Source of the DNA: Halobacteriales archaeon YIM A00010
Lineage (GTDB): Archaea; Halobacteriota; Halobacteria; Halobacteriales; Haloarculaceae
Length of the DNA stretch: 64,000 nucleotides
Reading direction: 5' to 3'
Assembly (NCBI GenBank): GCA_025041175.1
Contig: JAKCFJ010000001.1
Location: 2,249,526 to 2,313,525, forward strand
Under the pieces are notes generated by a model. It was given only the letters and a program-made list of their open reading frames with translations, was not told the origin of the DNA and did not search any database. A program made the position numbers and the translations under genes. Below, piece by piece: positions 1 to 8,397 of the stretch (position 1 is its first letter; the number at the start of each line of letters is the position of its first letter).

Positions 1-61
1 GCAATCCTACAGAAATGATTTTCAGATTACATTAATTGTGGTGGCTGCCGTCGGTCGAGGC

Positions 62-193
62 ATGATTGGGACTGTATCGGCCCTGCTACACGTGTTCGCG
101 CTCGTGTTCCTGTTGGCGGTCAGCGTCTCGCTGTTCGTCGTCGCCCCGCTCGTGATCGTTTCTCTCGTCGTCGAACGGCTCGAATCGCGGTGA
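62..193 (+). CDS. Small single-span membrane protein, 43 aa
   Basis: Complete short frame from ATG 62 to TGA 193. The product is almost entirely hydrophobic (Leu, Val, Phe and Ala from about residue 5 to 37) and ends in a short charged tail, VERLESR, so it is predicted to be a single membrane-spanning peptide with a positively charged end. No family is recognised. Codon use is GC3-rich like the neighbouring genes, which supports real coding. It converges on msrA, 25 bases away. The function is unknown. Confidence 0.55.
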   Translation: MIGTVSALLHVFALVFLLAVSVSLFVVAPLVIVSLVVERLESR

Positions 194-218
194 CAGTGGG
201 GTCGCGCTCGGTGCCGAA

Positions 219-749
219 TCAGGTTCCTTCCGCTTTCGTCTCGAAGCGCTGTCTGACTTTCTCCACCTTCGGCTGTGCGTGCCTCTGGCAGTAGGCGTCG
301 GAGGGGTTCTTTTCGAAGTAGTCCTGGTGATACTCCTCCGCCGGCCAGAACTGTTCGAGTGGTTCCAGCTCGGTCACCACGTCGTCGTCGTACTCCTCGT
401 CGAGCGCGTCGATGTACGCCGCCGCAGTCGTTCGCTGCTCCTCGTCGTGATACAGGACGATCGATCGGTACTGGGTTCCGACATCCGGACCTTGCCGGTT
501 GCGCTGGGTCGGATCGTGCGTCCCAAAGAACGTCTCCAGCAGTTCGTCGTAGGAGAGCACGCCCGGATCGAATTCGACTTGCACGACCTCGGCGTGGCCG
601 GTTTCGCCCGAACAGACCGCCTCGTACGTGGGATCGTCTACGTGTCCCCCGGCGTACCCCGACGTGACTGACTCGACGCCCTCGAGCACTTGCATCGCGG
701 CCTCAGTACACCAGAAACAGCCACCACCGAACGTTGCACGGTCGGTCAT
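219..749 (-). CDS. msrA: Peptide methionine sulfoxide reductase A
   Basis: This is a 176-residue protein, full length for MsrA. It repairs oxidised proteins by reducing the S-epimer of methionine sulfoxide with thioredoxin-type reductant in the cytoplasm. The family signature GCFWC lies at residues 10-14, with Cys11 the expected sulfenic-acid nucleophile. Further family blocks follow: SGYAGGH, the GHAEVVQVEFDP strand and the FFGTHDPTQ..QGPDVGTQYRS core. The MTDRATFGGG start places the catalytic Cys at the usual distance from the N-terminus. It is transcribed alone and is convergent with the small membrane ORF. Confidence 0.95.
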   Translation of the reverse strand: MTDRATFGGGCFWCTEAAMQVLEGVESVTSGYAGGHVDDPTYEAVCSGETGHAEVVQVEFDPGVLSYDELLETFFGTHDPTQRNRQGPDVGTQYRSIVLYHDEEQRTTAAAYIDALDEEYDDDVVTELEPLEQFWPAEEYHQDYFEKNPSDAYCQRHAQPKVEKVRQRFETKAEGT

Positions 750-795
750 ACCGATCGTAGACGACCGGTCGGTATGTATGTGGCGCGGGATCGAC

Positions 796-1635
796 TCACT
801 CGCTCAGCCGTTGCATCTCCTCGGCCGTCAGATCGATGTCGGCGGCAGCGGCGTTCTCTTCGAGGTGATCGACGCTGGCGGTACCGGGTATCGGAAGCGT
901 CACCGGCGAGTGGTGAAGCAGCCACGCGAGCGCGATCTGGTGGGGCGTTGCGTCGCGCGCCTCGGCCACCGCTTTGAGCGCGGGGTCCTCGACCGAACCC
1001 GAGCCGATGGGTGCCCACGGGATGAATCCGATGCCCGCATTCTCACAAGCGTCGAGCACGTCCTCGTCGTCGCGTGTAGCGATGTTGTACTGGTTTTGGA
1101 CGGTTGCAATCTCCGTGATATCTCGCGCTCGGTCGAGCTGTTCGACGGTGACGTTGCTCACGCCGAGGTGGTCGATCACGCCGTCGTCTTGCAGTTCGGC
1201 GAGCGCCGTGAGCGAATCCTCGAGAGAGACGTCCGGATCCGGGCGGTGGTACTGGTACAGATCGATCGTCTCGACGCCGAGGCGATCGCGGCTGCACAAC
1301 ACCGCGTTGCGGAGGTAGTCGGGATCGCCCCGTGGGAGCCAATCGCCGGCACGGTTCCGGAGGAGTCCACCCTTCGTGGCGATCGTCAGCTCCTCGGGGT
1401 AGGGGCGGAGCGTCTCGCGGATGAGCCGCTCGCTCACGCCCGGCCCATAGGAGTCGGCCGTATCGAAGAGATCGATACCGAGATCGACCGCGCGCCGAAG
1501 CACCGCCTTTGCGGCGTTCACGTCGGTCGGTTGGCCGATGATGTTCTCGCCAGTGAGCCGCATCGCGCCGAAGCCGAGCCGATTGACGGTCAGTTCCCCA
1601 CCGATGTCGAACGTTTCGGGAGTGGTATCTGCCAT
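796..1635 (-). CDS. Aldo/keto reductase family oxidoreductase
   Basis: The start is taken at the ATG at 1635 (MADTTPETFDIGGEL), which puts LGFGAMRLTGEN at the position usual for the family; an upstream in-frame ATG at 1698 would add 21 unrelated residues. The 279-residue protein shows the NADPH-dependent aldo/keto reductase TIM-barrel blocks: GIDLFDTADSYGPGVSE with the catalytic Asp/Tyr region, IATKGG with the catalytic Lys, YQYHRPDPD with the His, and the C-terminal coenzyme site IPGTASVDHLEEN. The substrate cannot be read from sequence. It follows a gene on the same strand with a 53-base gap. Confidence 0.9.
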   Translation of the reverse strand: MADTTPETFDIGGELTVNRLGFGAMRLTGENIIGQPTDVNAAKAVLRRAVDLGIDLFDTADSYGPGVSERLIRETLRPYPEELTIATKGGLLRNRAGDWLPRGDPDYLRNAVLCSRDRLGVETIDLYQYHRPDPDVSLEDSLTALAELQDDGVIDHLGVSNVTVEQLDRARDITEIATVQNQYNIATRDDEDVLDACENAGIGFIPWAPIGSGSVEDPALKAVAEARDATPHQIALAWLLHHSPVTLPIPGTASVDHLEENAAAADIDLTAEEMQRLSE

Positions 1636-1688
1636 ACCGTGGCCAACGCCCGGTGACAAGTAAGGGGTTGTGGCATCGCCATCGGGGA

Positions 1689-2465
1689 TCACCGCCACTC
1701 GTTGAGCCGCGATCGGATCTCATACCCCGTGACCGACCCGTTGGCGCCGGTCGTGATCCGCCGGAGGCGGTCCCGCCGCCCGCTGAGCTCTGCAATGTCC
1801 TCGGCGGTGAGCCGCTCCTCCCGGTGGCGGTTGTAGCTCCCGATCCACGCGGGCTGATCGACGCCGCTCTCGTCGGTGACGTGTTCGTAATCGAGCGCCA
1901 CGACGTTCCCCGACTGCGAGATGCCGATCTGTCCCTCCCCGTCGAGTCCCAGACCCAACCCGGCGTCGTCGAGTCGCTCCTCGAACGTCGAAACGCGGCG
2001 TTCGTACTCCCGTTGCTGGGGCGTTTGGGAGCGCTCCAACGCCTCCGGGTAGTCGTAGCCGATGGTCTCAACCTCCTCCATCACGAGCCACCGGTAGTCC
2101 CCCGCGTGATCGACGACAGGCGCGAACAGATCCGATACTCCCCGTTCTTCGGCCTGCTCCCAGATCGTCGCCTCCATCCAGTTGCTCATCTCCGTGCGAG
2201 GAGCGTCGGCTTCCACGCCGAATTCGATCTTGAGGACGTAGTCGTGTGGACCCTGAACGATCGGCTCACCCTCCAGCCGAGACGGAAGCCGCCCCGCAAC
2301 CCGGTTTCCCGACCCGACGCTCCACCCGAACCCGTAGAGCGCCGTGAGCTGCTTCCACCCCGCGTACGGACTGTCGTACGTGTACAACTCCTCGGTGAGG
2401 CGATCACACAGTGCTCGTCCACGATCCGTGAGCACCGAGTTCGATTCCGATAATGATACTCTCAT
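1689..2465 (-). CDS. Haloarchaeal protein of unknown function, possibly kinase-like fold
   Basis: The product has 258 residues and no family I can name with certainty. It is acidic and soluble, with no signal peptide or membrane segment. Three blocks loosely follow the small-lobe to activation-loop order of protein-kinase-like folds: YVLKIEFG (a Lys-bearing strand), YRWLVMEEVETI (hinge-like) and GNVVALDYEHV (a DFG-like turn after a strand). I infer at most a degenerate kinase-like or kinase-regulatory protein. It is followed by the aldo/keto reductase on the same strand, so the two may be co-transcribed. Confidence 0.7.
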   Translation of the reverse strand: MRVSLSESNSVLTDRGRALCDRLTEELYTYDSPYAGWKQLTALYGFGWSVGSGNRVAGRLPSRLEGEPIVQGPHDYVLKIEFGVEADAPRTEMSNWMEATIWEQAEERGVSDLFAPVVDHAGDYRWLVMEEVETIGYDYPEALERSQTPQQREYERRVSTFEERLDDAGLGLGLDGEGQIGISQSGNVVALDYEHVTDESGVDQPAWIGSYNRHREERLTAEDIAELSGRRDRLRRITTGANGSVTGYEIRSRLNEWR

Positions 2466-2583
2466 CGGTCGTGAGATCCCTCGTACACGTCCTGTCGAGC
2501 ATCCATCGTATCAATGGATCGGTTTTCGAACGGAGGGATCACGAGCCGACGTTTCTCTCATTCGTCATTGCTCGGTCGACACG

Positions 2584-2853
2584 TCAGTAGGTCTCGACGG
2601 CAACGCCGAGTGCCTCGAAGTCCGCAACATTGTCAGTAAGAACAGCATCATCAAGGACGTCCGCCATCGCAGCGATGTAAGCGTCATTTGCACCGATCCC
2701 AGCAGAACCGCCATCACGGCCATCCGCCGTTGCGAGTAGCTCACCGGCCGTTCGAGCGATTGCCTCGTCCACCTCTACCCGTGGATATCCCAGCAGCCGA
2801 TTTCTCACCTCCTGATCGGTCGTATCACTGCGTGCCGTTGGGACGTACCGCAT
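2584..2853 (-). pseudogene. C-terminal remnant of a PIN-domain (VapC-type) toxin
   Basis: Only the second half of a PIN-domain ribonuclease is present. The 89 residues include GANDAYIAAMADVLDDAVL (the third acidic residue region) and TDNVADFEALGVAVETY (the C-terminal strand and acidic T-D-N-xx-DF motif). Intact PIN toxins are about 125-140 residues and begin with an Asp-bearing strand. Upstream the frame stays open for only about 14 residues before a TAG, and those residues (ending in ESLVP) do not look like a PIN N-terminus. No antitoxin gene is visible beside it. I call it a truncated relic. Confidence 0.7.
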
Positions 2854-3025
2854 CGGAACGAGCGATTCGTGTCGTTGGTAACAAAAACCGTCGTGTTTCG
2901 TTCGGGTTAGCTACGAGTTAGTCGACAGAAGGCTTATACCGCCACCATTCCTATCTTCGTATACGATCATCGGGGTAGTATTTCCAACTACCAAACTATC
3001 GCGTGATCGGACCGAGGGGATACAT

Positions 3026-3199
3026 ATGAGCGTTATCGACCGGATCAGTGATGCTTTTTTCCACGAAGAGCAGCATCCAGGTCCCTACGCGTGCCAGAAC
3101 TGCGATCGTCGCTTTTCGCTCCAGTATCAGGTGTGTCCCGAGTGTGGTGGCTACGCGATCGAGCGCGTCGATTGGTCGGAGCATCTCAGGGCCGAGTAA
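3026..3199 (+). CDS. Small zinc-ribbon protein, 57 aa
   Basis: ATG 3026 to TAA 3199 encodes MSVIDRISDAFFHEEQHPG followed by two Cys pairs, YACQNCDRRF and QVCPECGGYAIERV, which form a C-x2-C...C-x2-C zinc ribbon. Proteins of this size and design are common in haloarchaea as presumed nucleic-acid or protein-binding modules, but no specific role can be assigned. The pattern is too regular to be chance. It is transcribed divergently from the PIN relic and upstream of a second, unrelated zinc ribbon. Confidence 0.8.
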   Translation: MSVIDRISDAFFHEEQHPGPYACQNCDRRFSLQYQVCPECGGYAIERVDWSEHLRAE

Positions 3200-3347
3200 G
3201 CCCCCAGAGGTGAGAGTTCGAACCAATGCAGTATCCGGATGCGCTTCCTGACCGTGTCGGTTCCGTGCACGGGAGACCAGTCAGGCGTTGGACCGAGGGG
3301 CACGAGTAAGAGAAACGATTATGATGATTGCCGTGGTATACGAACAC

Positions 3348-3509
3348 ATGGTGGAGGAAACCATGCTAACGAGTACGCCGCGGTGTCTCAACTGTGGCTT
3401 CGAAGCTCCCCACGACGGTGGTGAATGGAGCTCCGCCAGCGTACCCCCGCTCGGGGATCTCATGCGCTGCCCCGAGTGTGGCAGCACCAACATCCTCGGT
3501 CGCTGGTGA
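3348..3509 (+). CDS. Small zinc-ribbon protein, 53 aa
   Basis: The frame is open from 3288, but the conserved part begins near MVEETMLTSTPRCLNCGFEA. I take ATG 3348 as start; ATG 3363 (MLTSTPRC) is equally plausible. Two pairs, CLNCGF and RCPECGSTN, are separated by about 32 residues, giving a two-knuckle zinc ribbon. The C-terminus is short (ILGRW). The molecular role is unknown. Confidence 0.75.
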   Translation: MVEETMLTSTPRCLNCGFEAPHDGGEWSSASVPPLGDLMRCPECGSTNILGRW

Positions 3510-3655
3510 GCCGAGAGAGGGCAACTTCACCGTCTCGCCAGTCACAACCGTCGTTTTGGTGATCCCCGTGAGACCGTGAGTTCATCGCGCCGCCGTTTGG
3601 CACCGAGTTCGTGGACACGACAGCGTTAGCGGCTCAGTTGCCGTTTGGCTTCCTT

Positions 3656-4399
3656 TCAGTTGCCCTGAATCCGTGGGGCAAGCACGAACGTGACGGAGCC
3701 GTCTCCGGCTGCGATGTCGAAGTGGAGATTGACGGGGAACTCCTCACCGAGTTCGACACTCACTTCAGCGTCGTTCGGGATCGCCTTGTTCATCTCTTTG
3801 AGGTAGTCGAGACTGAACAACGAGTGCGCGTCACCGGCCGAGAGGCTGATGAGTTCGTCGCGGTCGAGTTCGAAATGCACGTCGTCAGTGTCGCCCTCCG
3901 CGTCGACGTAGAAGTACTCGTCCTCCGCGTCGACGCCGAGTGCGATGTGGTCGGACACCATATCAGCGGCCGTTACCGCCCGGTCGATGTCCCGCCCCTC
4001 GATGCCGATCGTGGCGGACAGATCGAGATCGGGCAGATCCGGCTCCTGTCGGATGGAGTCAGGATCGATGAGCGCCAGCGTGTACTCCAGCCCGTCGATC
4101 TGGATGTGGAGCTTGCGCGTCTTCTCATCGAGTTCCAGATGGATCAGGTCGTCCGCGTTCGCCATGCCAGCGATATCCTCGAGTCGGGTGAGATCGACCC
4201 CGATCGTCTCTCCGTCGGACTCGTAGGACTCGAACGCGCTCGTATCGAGCTGGAGATTCACCATCCCGGCGTTGGCGGGATCGACCGCCCGGATGGTAAC
4301 GCCATCCTCGTCGAGGCGGACCTTACACTCGTCGACCAACACGCTTACCGAGTCCAGTGCCGCCAACAGCGTCCCCGAACTCACGATAGCCGTGAACAT
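3656..4399 (-). CDS. pcn: DNA polymerase sliding clamp (PCNA)
   Basis: The product is 247 residues, the normal length of archaeal PCNA. It forms a trimeric ring that tethers polymerase, ligase, FEN1 and other partners to DNA. The start [19 protein letters not shown] is the usual one; the open frame runs 117 codons further upstream but that part has no PCNA similarity. Recognisable blocks are [27 protein letters not shown], the interdomain connector near [20 protein letters not shown], and a C-terminal [25 protein letters not shown], split here for length. Halophilic PCNAs are strongly acidic, as this one is. It is transcribed alone. Confidence 0.97.
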   Translation of the reverse strand: MFTAIVSSGTLLAALDSVSVLVDECKVRLDEDGVTIRAVDPANAGMVNLQLDTSAFESYESDGETIGVDLTRLEDIAGMANADDLIHLELDEKTRKLHIQIDGLEYTLALIDPDSIRQEPDLPDLDLSATIGIEGRDIDRAVTAADMVSDHIALGVDAEDEYFYVDAEGDTDDVHFELDRDELISLSAGDAHSLFSLDYLKEMNKAIPNDAEVSVELGEEFPVNLHFDIAAGDGSVTFVLAPRIQGN

Positions 4400-4514
4400 G
4401 AATGCGGGTTCTCCTCGATGGGTTAAAAAACGATTCATTGTGGTCAATTCGGGGGCGATAACCAGCGTCTCGACGAACGATCGTGAGGAACGTTGCACCG
4501 ACCCCGCGAGAGGA

Positions 4515-5492
4515 TCAACGGATGGACGACACCGCATCGAGCACGCGGCGCTCATCGGCTCTGTCGGGTCCCTGGTCGGTGCCCGCGGCGTTTCCGACGT
4601 GTTCGACGGTTTGTTCGGCGGTCTGGGGGAGCGGCGTCGGGGTCCAGCCGATCGATTCGAGCTTGTGGGTGTCGAGGACGTGAGGGTGGTCGCGGTACAG
4701 CGGGAAATCGGACGGTTCCAGACCGGAAACAGAGAGTTCTCGCGCCCCAACTGTGACCGTTTCGACGGTCGTTCCGAGCGCGTCAGCGATCAGTTCGATC
4801 CACTCCGTGAGCACCGGAATCGTGTGGGTACCGACGTTGTACGCGTGGCCGGACTCGCCGCGCTCGGCGATCGTTCTGATGGCGCTGGCCACGTCTGCCA
4901 CGTACACGAGGTGACGGAGCGCGGTGTGGGGCACGAGGATCCGGTCGTGCGCTTGGACTCGGTCGATCCAGTACGCAAAGCGACCGGTGTAATCGTGAGG
5001 ACCGTACACGACGGGGGGCCGGATACTCATCGCGCGAATCCCCCGGTCACCGGCCGCGGCGACGGCCCGATCGCCCTCGGCCTTTCTGGGTCCGTACGTC
5101 TCCCACGACTCATCAACTGCCTGCTCGGGCGTGCACGCACACAGCGGGGTTTCGTTCTCGCGCTTGGGAACCACCCGCTCGCCGTAGGCTGCGCCGCTCG
5201 ACACGTAGACGTACGCGTCGATATCGGCGAAAACGTCCGTCGCCGCCCGGACGTTCTCCGGGTGGTAGGCCGCACAGTCGACCACCACGTCCGGCTCGAC
5301 GCGTCCGTGCGCCCGTTCGAGCGCGTCGTCGTCCGTCCGGTCACCCGTGACGTGATCGACATCCTCCGTGGCGAACGGGTTGTCGTGGCGTCCGCGATTG
5401 AAGATCGCTACGTCGTACCCCTGGGATCGAAACTCGTGGACTGCGTGACGCCCGATGAACCGCGTGCCGCCGATGACGAGAACTGTGTCCAT
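4515..5492 (-). CDS. NAD-dependent epimerase/dehydratase (extended SDR)
   Basis: The start is at ATG 5492 ([18 protein letters not shown]), which places the nucleotide-binding Rossmann signature GGTRFIGRH at residues 8-16; upstream in-frame codons show no homology. The product is 325 residues. SDR features follow: [11 protein letters not shown], the YVSSGAAYG strand, Y-x3-K as [10 protein letters not shown], and [11 protein letters not shown]. The GGTRFIG class includes nucleotide-sugar epimerases and RNA-binding relatives, and the substrate is not evident. It is a single gene on the minus strand between the TA pair and PCNA. Confidence 0.85.
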   Translation of the reverse strand: MDTVLVIGGTRFIGRHAVHEFRSQGYDVAIFNRGRHDNPFATEDVDHVTGDRTDDDALERAHGRVEPDVVVDCAAYHPENVRAATDVFADIDAYVYVSSGAAYGERVVPKRENETPLCACTPEQAVDESWETYGPRKAEGDRAVAAAGDRGIRAMSIRPPVVYGPHDYTGRFAYWIDRVQAHDRILVPHTALRHLVYVADVASAIRTIAERGESGHAYNVGTHTIPVLTEWIELIADALGTTVETVTVGARELSVSGLEPSDFPLYRDHPHVLDTHKLESIGWTPTPLPQTAEQTVEHVGNAAGTDQGPDRADERRVLDAVSSIR

Positions 5493-5626
5493 ATCCGTCG
5501 TAGCACTGCCGCTCCAATGGGTGTGCTGATGATGAGCGCGACAGTTCAGCACCTGACTTCGAATGCGATAGCCCCGTGGGACCAAATGCGAAAATGGTTC
5601 GTCAAAAGATGCTCATATCCGGTAGT

Positions 5627-6238
5627 TCACGAATGTGGAAGGAGAGCAGAATCGATGACATCGGAGCAATCGACCGGAATCCCTTCCCACGCCGCAGCAA
5701 CGGCGTGATATCCTGTCCATCCTTCGCTCTCTAGGAGTTCAGCGCACGTTTCACAGAACTCCGCTCGTGAGATGAGATCGTTATCGTAGAGAATGTAGAA
5801 CAGAAAGGTTGGAGGGACTACGCGTGCCTCGAGGTCACGACCCTGGATCTCACGTCGGATCGACCGACGACCGTGAGCATCCATCAACACCACGTAATCG
5901 ACTGCATCCGGATACTGTACGAGTTGCTGTTCGAGCGATTGCTCACCGGCATCGGCTCCATGCGGCCGGGGGACGCTCACCGTACACGTCAGCGGCGTCT
6001 CCGAATTCTCAAGGGCATCAAGGACGCGCGCTCCACCGTGGTGGAGTCGGTATGGGCGACTTCCCTCTGGAGCGTGCGAGTGGTTTTCCTCGCGGTGACG
6101 CTTCAGTTCGTGTTGACAGACGTTCGTCGTTGTGAGACCCACATGTTCGGTGATGTGGTCCCAGAGTGTGCTGTTTGCGGCGGCGATCAGTGCGTCAGTA
6201 TCGACCAGGATCGGATACTGGGGACCATCAGACGTCAT
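5627..6238 (-). CDS. PIN-domain-like toxin of an RHH/PIN toxin-antitoxin pair
   Basis: The 203-residue protein begins YPILVDTDALIAAANS, the first PIN strand with the conserved Asp of metal-dependent RNases. Further acidic residues occur in QHELKRH and DAVDYVVLMDAHGRR, the latter resembling the third PIN acidic motif. It is longer than a classic VapC, so I assign it to the wider PIN fold. It starts directly after the stop of the upstream gene with zero gap, a typical antitoxin-first operon. If active it would cleave RNA in the cytoplasm unless bound by its partner. Confidence 0.7.
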   Translation of the reverse strand: MTSDGPQYPILVDTDALIAAANSTLWDHITEHVGLTTTNVCQHELKRHREENHSHAPEGSRPYRLHHGGARVLDALENSETPLTCTVSVPRPHGADAGEQSLEQQLVQYPDAVDYVVLMDAHGRRSIRREIQGRDLEARVVPPTFLFYILYDNDLISRAEFCETCAELLESEGWTGYHAVAAAWEGIPVDCSDVIDSALLPHS

Positions 6239-6577
6239 TCAGAGGAGATACTGGCTCGTCTCATCCTCGGCTACCGTAGCGAACTCCTCGATATCCTCCT
6301 GGAGCAGATCGAACTCGTTGCCGAGCAGGAGACGCGTGGCCTCTTCAGAAACCTCACCCACCTTGTAGCGTTCGTAGAGCGTGATCTTGTCCTCGTCAGT
6401 CATCGCTCGACGGAGCATATCGGTGAGTCCCGCTCGTGCGAGTTCACTGATGTTGATCCCGCCGAGATGGACGGCGTCGAGTTCGCTAGCTGCCTCTTTC
6501 AAAGCGCCCGCCCTGAACTTGATCGTGTCGTCGTACGATCCCTGGCTCATATCGTTGCGTATGGCTGACTCCAGCAT
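6239..6577 (-). CDS. Antitoxin partner of the PIN-domain protein
   Basis: The 112-residue product starts at ATG 6577 (MLESAIRNDMSQG) or ATG 6550. I prefer 6577 because a perfect palindrome at 6581-6600 ends three bases upstream, as expected for a leaderless, autoregulated antitoxin. The segment YDDTIKFRAGALKEAASEL has the strand-helix character of a ribbon-helix-helix or similar dimeric DNA-binding head, and the acidic helical C-terminus would mask the toxin. The stop TGA abuts the toxin ATG. Confidence 0.7.
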   Translation of the reverse strand: MLESAIRNDMSQGSYDDTIKFRAGALKEAASELDAVHLGGINISELARAGLTDMLRRAMTDEDKITLYERYKVGEVSEEATRLLLGNEFDLLQEDIEEFATVAEDETSQYLL

Positions 6578-6580
6578 AAG

Positions 6581-6600
6581 CGTTCCCCCAATGGGGAACG
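6581..6600. promoter_or_regulatory. Palindromic operator upstream of the TA pair
   Basis: The 8-base arm CGTTCCCC at 6581-6588 is matched exactly by GGGGAACG at 6593-6600 around a 4-base centre CAAT. It sits 3 bases upstream of the preferred antitoxin start. A dimeric antitoxin binding here would block transcription initiation, the standard conditional-cooperativity arrangement. The palindrome is seen directly; the regulatory role is inferred. Confidence 0.65.
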
Positions 6601-6682
6601 TGTGGGAACAAACGTTCGACTGCCGAGATTCCTTCGCCGAGCGATGGAACGGCGGATTCACGAGGAATCGTTAGGTGAACTA

Positions 6683-6732
6683 CCCCGGCCTACTCGCTCA
6701 CGGCTTTTGCCGTTCGCTCGTTGAGGCCGGGG
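6683..6732 (-). ncRNA. Candidate 3' scaffold hairpin of the TnpB guide (omega) RNA
   Basis: The last 43 bases of tnpB plus the bases just after it form a strong stem, GGCCGGGG/CCCCGGCC, enclosing a second small hairpin CGGC-TTTT-GCCG at 6701-6712. In TnpB systems the guide RNA is processed from this region and its guide segment is the host DNA immediately beyond the right end, here below position 6682 on the minus strand. The structure is visible; transcription and processing are inferred. Confidence 0.5.
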
Positions 6733-7919
6733 CTTCCTGTTTCTACGACGCGCTTTGCAGGAACCGTGGTGGTCCCCGTAGGGAGCGCAGTCTCCACAGG
6801 CGTACATTCGGAGCGTCCCTCTCCTAACCGCTTAATTCCACGTGAAAGGATGTTCCACGCCGCATTCCAGTCTCTATCCGCGGTGAACCCACACGATGGA
6901 CAGGCGTGCTCGCGGACCCACAGCGATTTATCGGTCTTCACGCCACAAGCAGCGCACTCTTTCGTGGTGTTCCGTGGGTCAACCGGGATGAAATGCGTTC
7001 CTTCCCGTTCGCACTTATACTCAAGCATCCGCAGAAAAGTACCCCATGCAGCGGATGCTCGGTTTCGTGAGTTCGAGTTGAACTGCATCATCCCAGCGAC
7101 GTTCAAATTCTCTACAGCGACGAGATCGTATTCTCGGGCGTAATACGTTGAGAGCTTATGCAAGAAGTCACGACGTTTGCATTTGATAGTGTCGTAACAC
7201 TCTGCCACCCGCTTGCGCTGTTTCTCCCAGTTGTTTGAGCCGTGTTCTTTCCGAGAGAGGGTGCGCTGTTCACGTTTCAGTCGGTCACGTTCGTCGGTGA
7301 GGTCGAGCGACCCAACCGCCGTTCCGTCTGTATCGTGAGTGTATTTGAGAATGCCCACGTCAATGCCGACCGCCTCAGACGGCTCCGTGGGCTTCACGGG
7401 CGGACTATCGGTCGTTTCGAGTTGGAGCGAGACATACCAACGACCGGTGGGTTCACGCTTGACGACGACGCCTTTAACGGTAGCGTTGTCGGGTATATCG
7501 CGGTGGACAACAACGGGTATGTCACCAATCTTGTTAAGATACAACCTATCTTGACCACTCGTTTCCTTGAGCTCGAAGCCGGATTGGTTGTATTCAAAAG
7601 AGTGGTAGTACCCCTTCCCCTTCCATTTTAATTTGCCAACCGTGTGGCCCTTGTCCTTCTTTTTCTTAAGATTGGAGCGGTCGGTATAGAGCCGTCGGAC
7701 GACCATCTGTAGCACTTTCGCATTGACTTTCTGAAGGTCTGTCCACCACTTTTTGAGGTCGGGGAGTCGATTCTGTTCGGGCGTATAACTCGTGTCCGCC
7801 ACGCGGTTCATTCGGTGGAGAAAGTGATTGCGGACTTGCCGACAGATGTCCAATGTCCACGCCAGCCGCTCCTGCTGGTCTGGCGTAGGGTTGAGCCGGT
7901 ACCTGTAGGCGAAGTCCAT
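6690..7919 (-). CDS. tnpB: RNA-guided endonuclease TnpB (IS1341-type transposase accessory protein)
   Basis: The 409-residue protein is full length for TnpB. The N-terminus FAYRYRLNPTPDQQERL is the typical OrfB helix-turn-helix start. RuvC-like catalytic residues are visible as Asp187 (AVGIDVGIL), Glu270 (LVAVENLNVAGM) and Asp350 (ADRDWNAAWNIL). A zinc ribbon, C322-x2-C325 and C340-x2-C343, lies between the last two. All catalytic and metal residues are present, so the protein is probably active. TnpB proteins are known to be guided by an RNA made from the element's 3' end. It follows a DUF2080 gene by six bases. Confidence 0.93.
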   Translation of the reverse strand: MDFAYRYRLNPTPDQQERLAWTLDICRQVRNHFLHRMNRVADTSYTPEQNRLPDLKKWWTDLQKVNAKVLQMVVRRLYTDRSNLKKKKDKGHTVGKLKWKGKGYYHSFEYNQSGFELKETSGQDRLYLNKIGDIPVVVHRDIPDNATVKGVVVKREPTGRWYVSLQLETTDSPPVKPTEPSEAVGIDVGILKYTHDTDGTAVGSLDLTDERDRLKREQRTLSRKEHGSNNWEKQRKRVAECYDTIKCKRRDFLHKLSTYYAREYDLVAVENLNVAGMMQFNSNSRNRASAAWGTFLRMLEYKCEREGTHFIPVDPRNTTKECAACGVKTDKSLWVREHACPSCGFTADRDWNAAWNILSRGIKRLGEGRSECTPVETALPTGTTTVPAKRVVETGSPGLNERTAKAVSE

Positions 7920-7925
7920 GAGGCG

Positions 7926-8078
7926 TTACTCCTCGGTGTCGGTAGGCTCGGATACACGGACAACCTTCACATCTGCTCCAAGCCACCGCTTCGGAATGGT
8001 GATGTGAGCACCGCCGCTTCCGAAGGGCTTCACTTCTCGGTCAAGAGCCTCTTCGCCCTCAACTGTGAACGATACCAT
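7926..8078 (-). CDS. DUF2080-family transposon-encoded protein, 50 aa
   Basis: ATG 8078 to TAA 7926 encodes MVSFTVEGEEALDREVKPFG, then SGGAHITIPKRWLGADVKVV and a short acidic tail. This matches the small DUF2080 family repeatedly found directly upstream of archaeal IS1341-type tnpB genes. The AbrB-like pattern (GxxHITIPKRWLG) suggests a swapped-hairpin DNA-binding fold, so it may regulate the element. It is separated from tnpB by six bases. Confidence 0.8.
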   Translation of the reverse strand: MVSFTVEGEEALDREVKPFGSGGAHITIPKRWLGADVKVVRVSEPTDTEE

Positions 8079-8169
8079 ATGTTACTATATACAAAGCATA
8101 TAGATAAATATGTCGATACGTGGGCCTGTGGGACAGCTATCGAAGATGTTTGAAAACTATGCGGGCATC

Positions 8170-8190
8170 GTCAGAATCGAAGGTTCTGAC
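8170..8190. repeat. Short perfect inverted repeat
   Basis: GTCAGAA at 8170-8176 is complementary to TTCTGAC at 8184-8190, separated by 7 bases. It lies in the non-coding stretch between the DUF2080 gene and the solo element end and could be part of a transposon end hairpin. No further support. Confidence 0.4.
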
Positions 8191-8224
8191 TGCTAACCAG
8201 ACACTTTGTATCTGTGACGGCTGT

Positions 8225-8272
8225 ATCCCCTCCCTACTCGCTCCCTTCGGTCGCTCCTTGAGGAAGGGGACT
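8225..8272 (-). repeat. Solo right-end remnant of a second TnpB-type element
   Basis: Read on the minus strand, this stretch resembles the tnpB 3' end at 6683-6732 base for base in outline: CCCC stem, CTACTCGCTC, CGCTC, TTGAGG, GGGG. It can be translated as SPLPQGATEGSE followed by TAG, matching in style the SPGLNERTAKAVSE terminus of the intact TnpB. No tnpB body precedes it, so I infer a leftover end of a decayed element or a modified left end of the present one. The rest of 8079-8397 holds no gene; an AT-rich TATA-like tract (TTTATATATTTTTTATGG) near 8303-8322 may be the cobA promoter. Confidence 0.5.
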
Positions 8273-8397
8273 TAGCGCCTACAAATCGTTAAACAAATGT
8301 TGTTTTATATATTTTTTATGGGGATGTGGTGGTCGCCCTCCCCACACCTACCGATTCGCTGCGGTACGCATTTGTTCGATCACCGTCGAATACGACC

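Larger units (their letters stand above)
6683..8100 (-). mobile_element. IS200/IS605-group (IS1341-type) element, tnpB plus DUF2080 gene, no tnpA
   Basis: The element contains a full-length tnpB preceded six bases upstream by a small DUF2080-type gene and no Y1 transposase tnpA, so it needs a TnpA in trans. The right end is marked by a hairpin with CCCCGGCC at 6683-6690 and GGCCGGGG at 6725-6732, overlapping the tnpB 3' end. No terminal inverted repeats or target duplication are expected for this group. The left end is not resolved and the 8100 limit is approximate. Confidence 0.75.
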
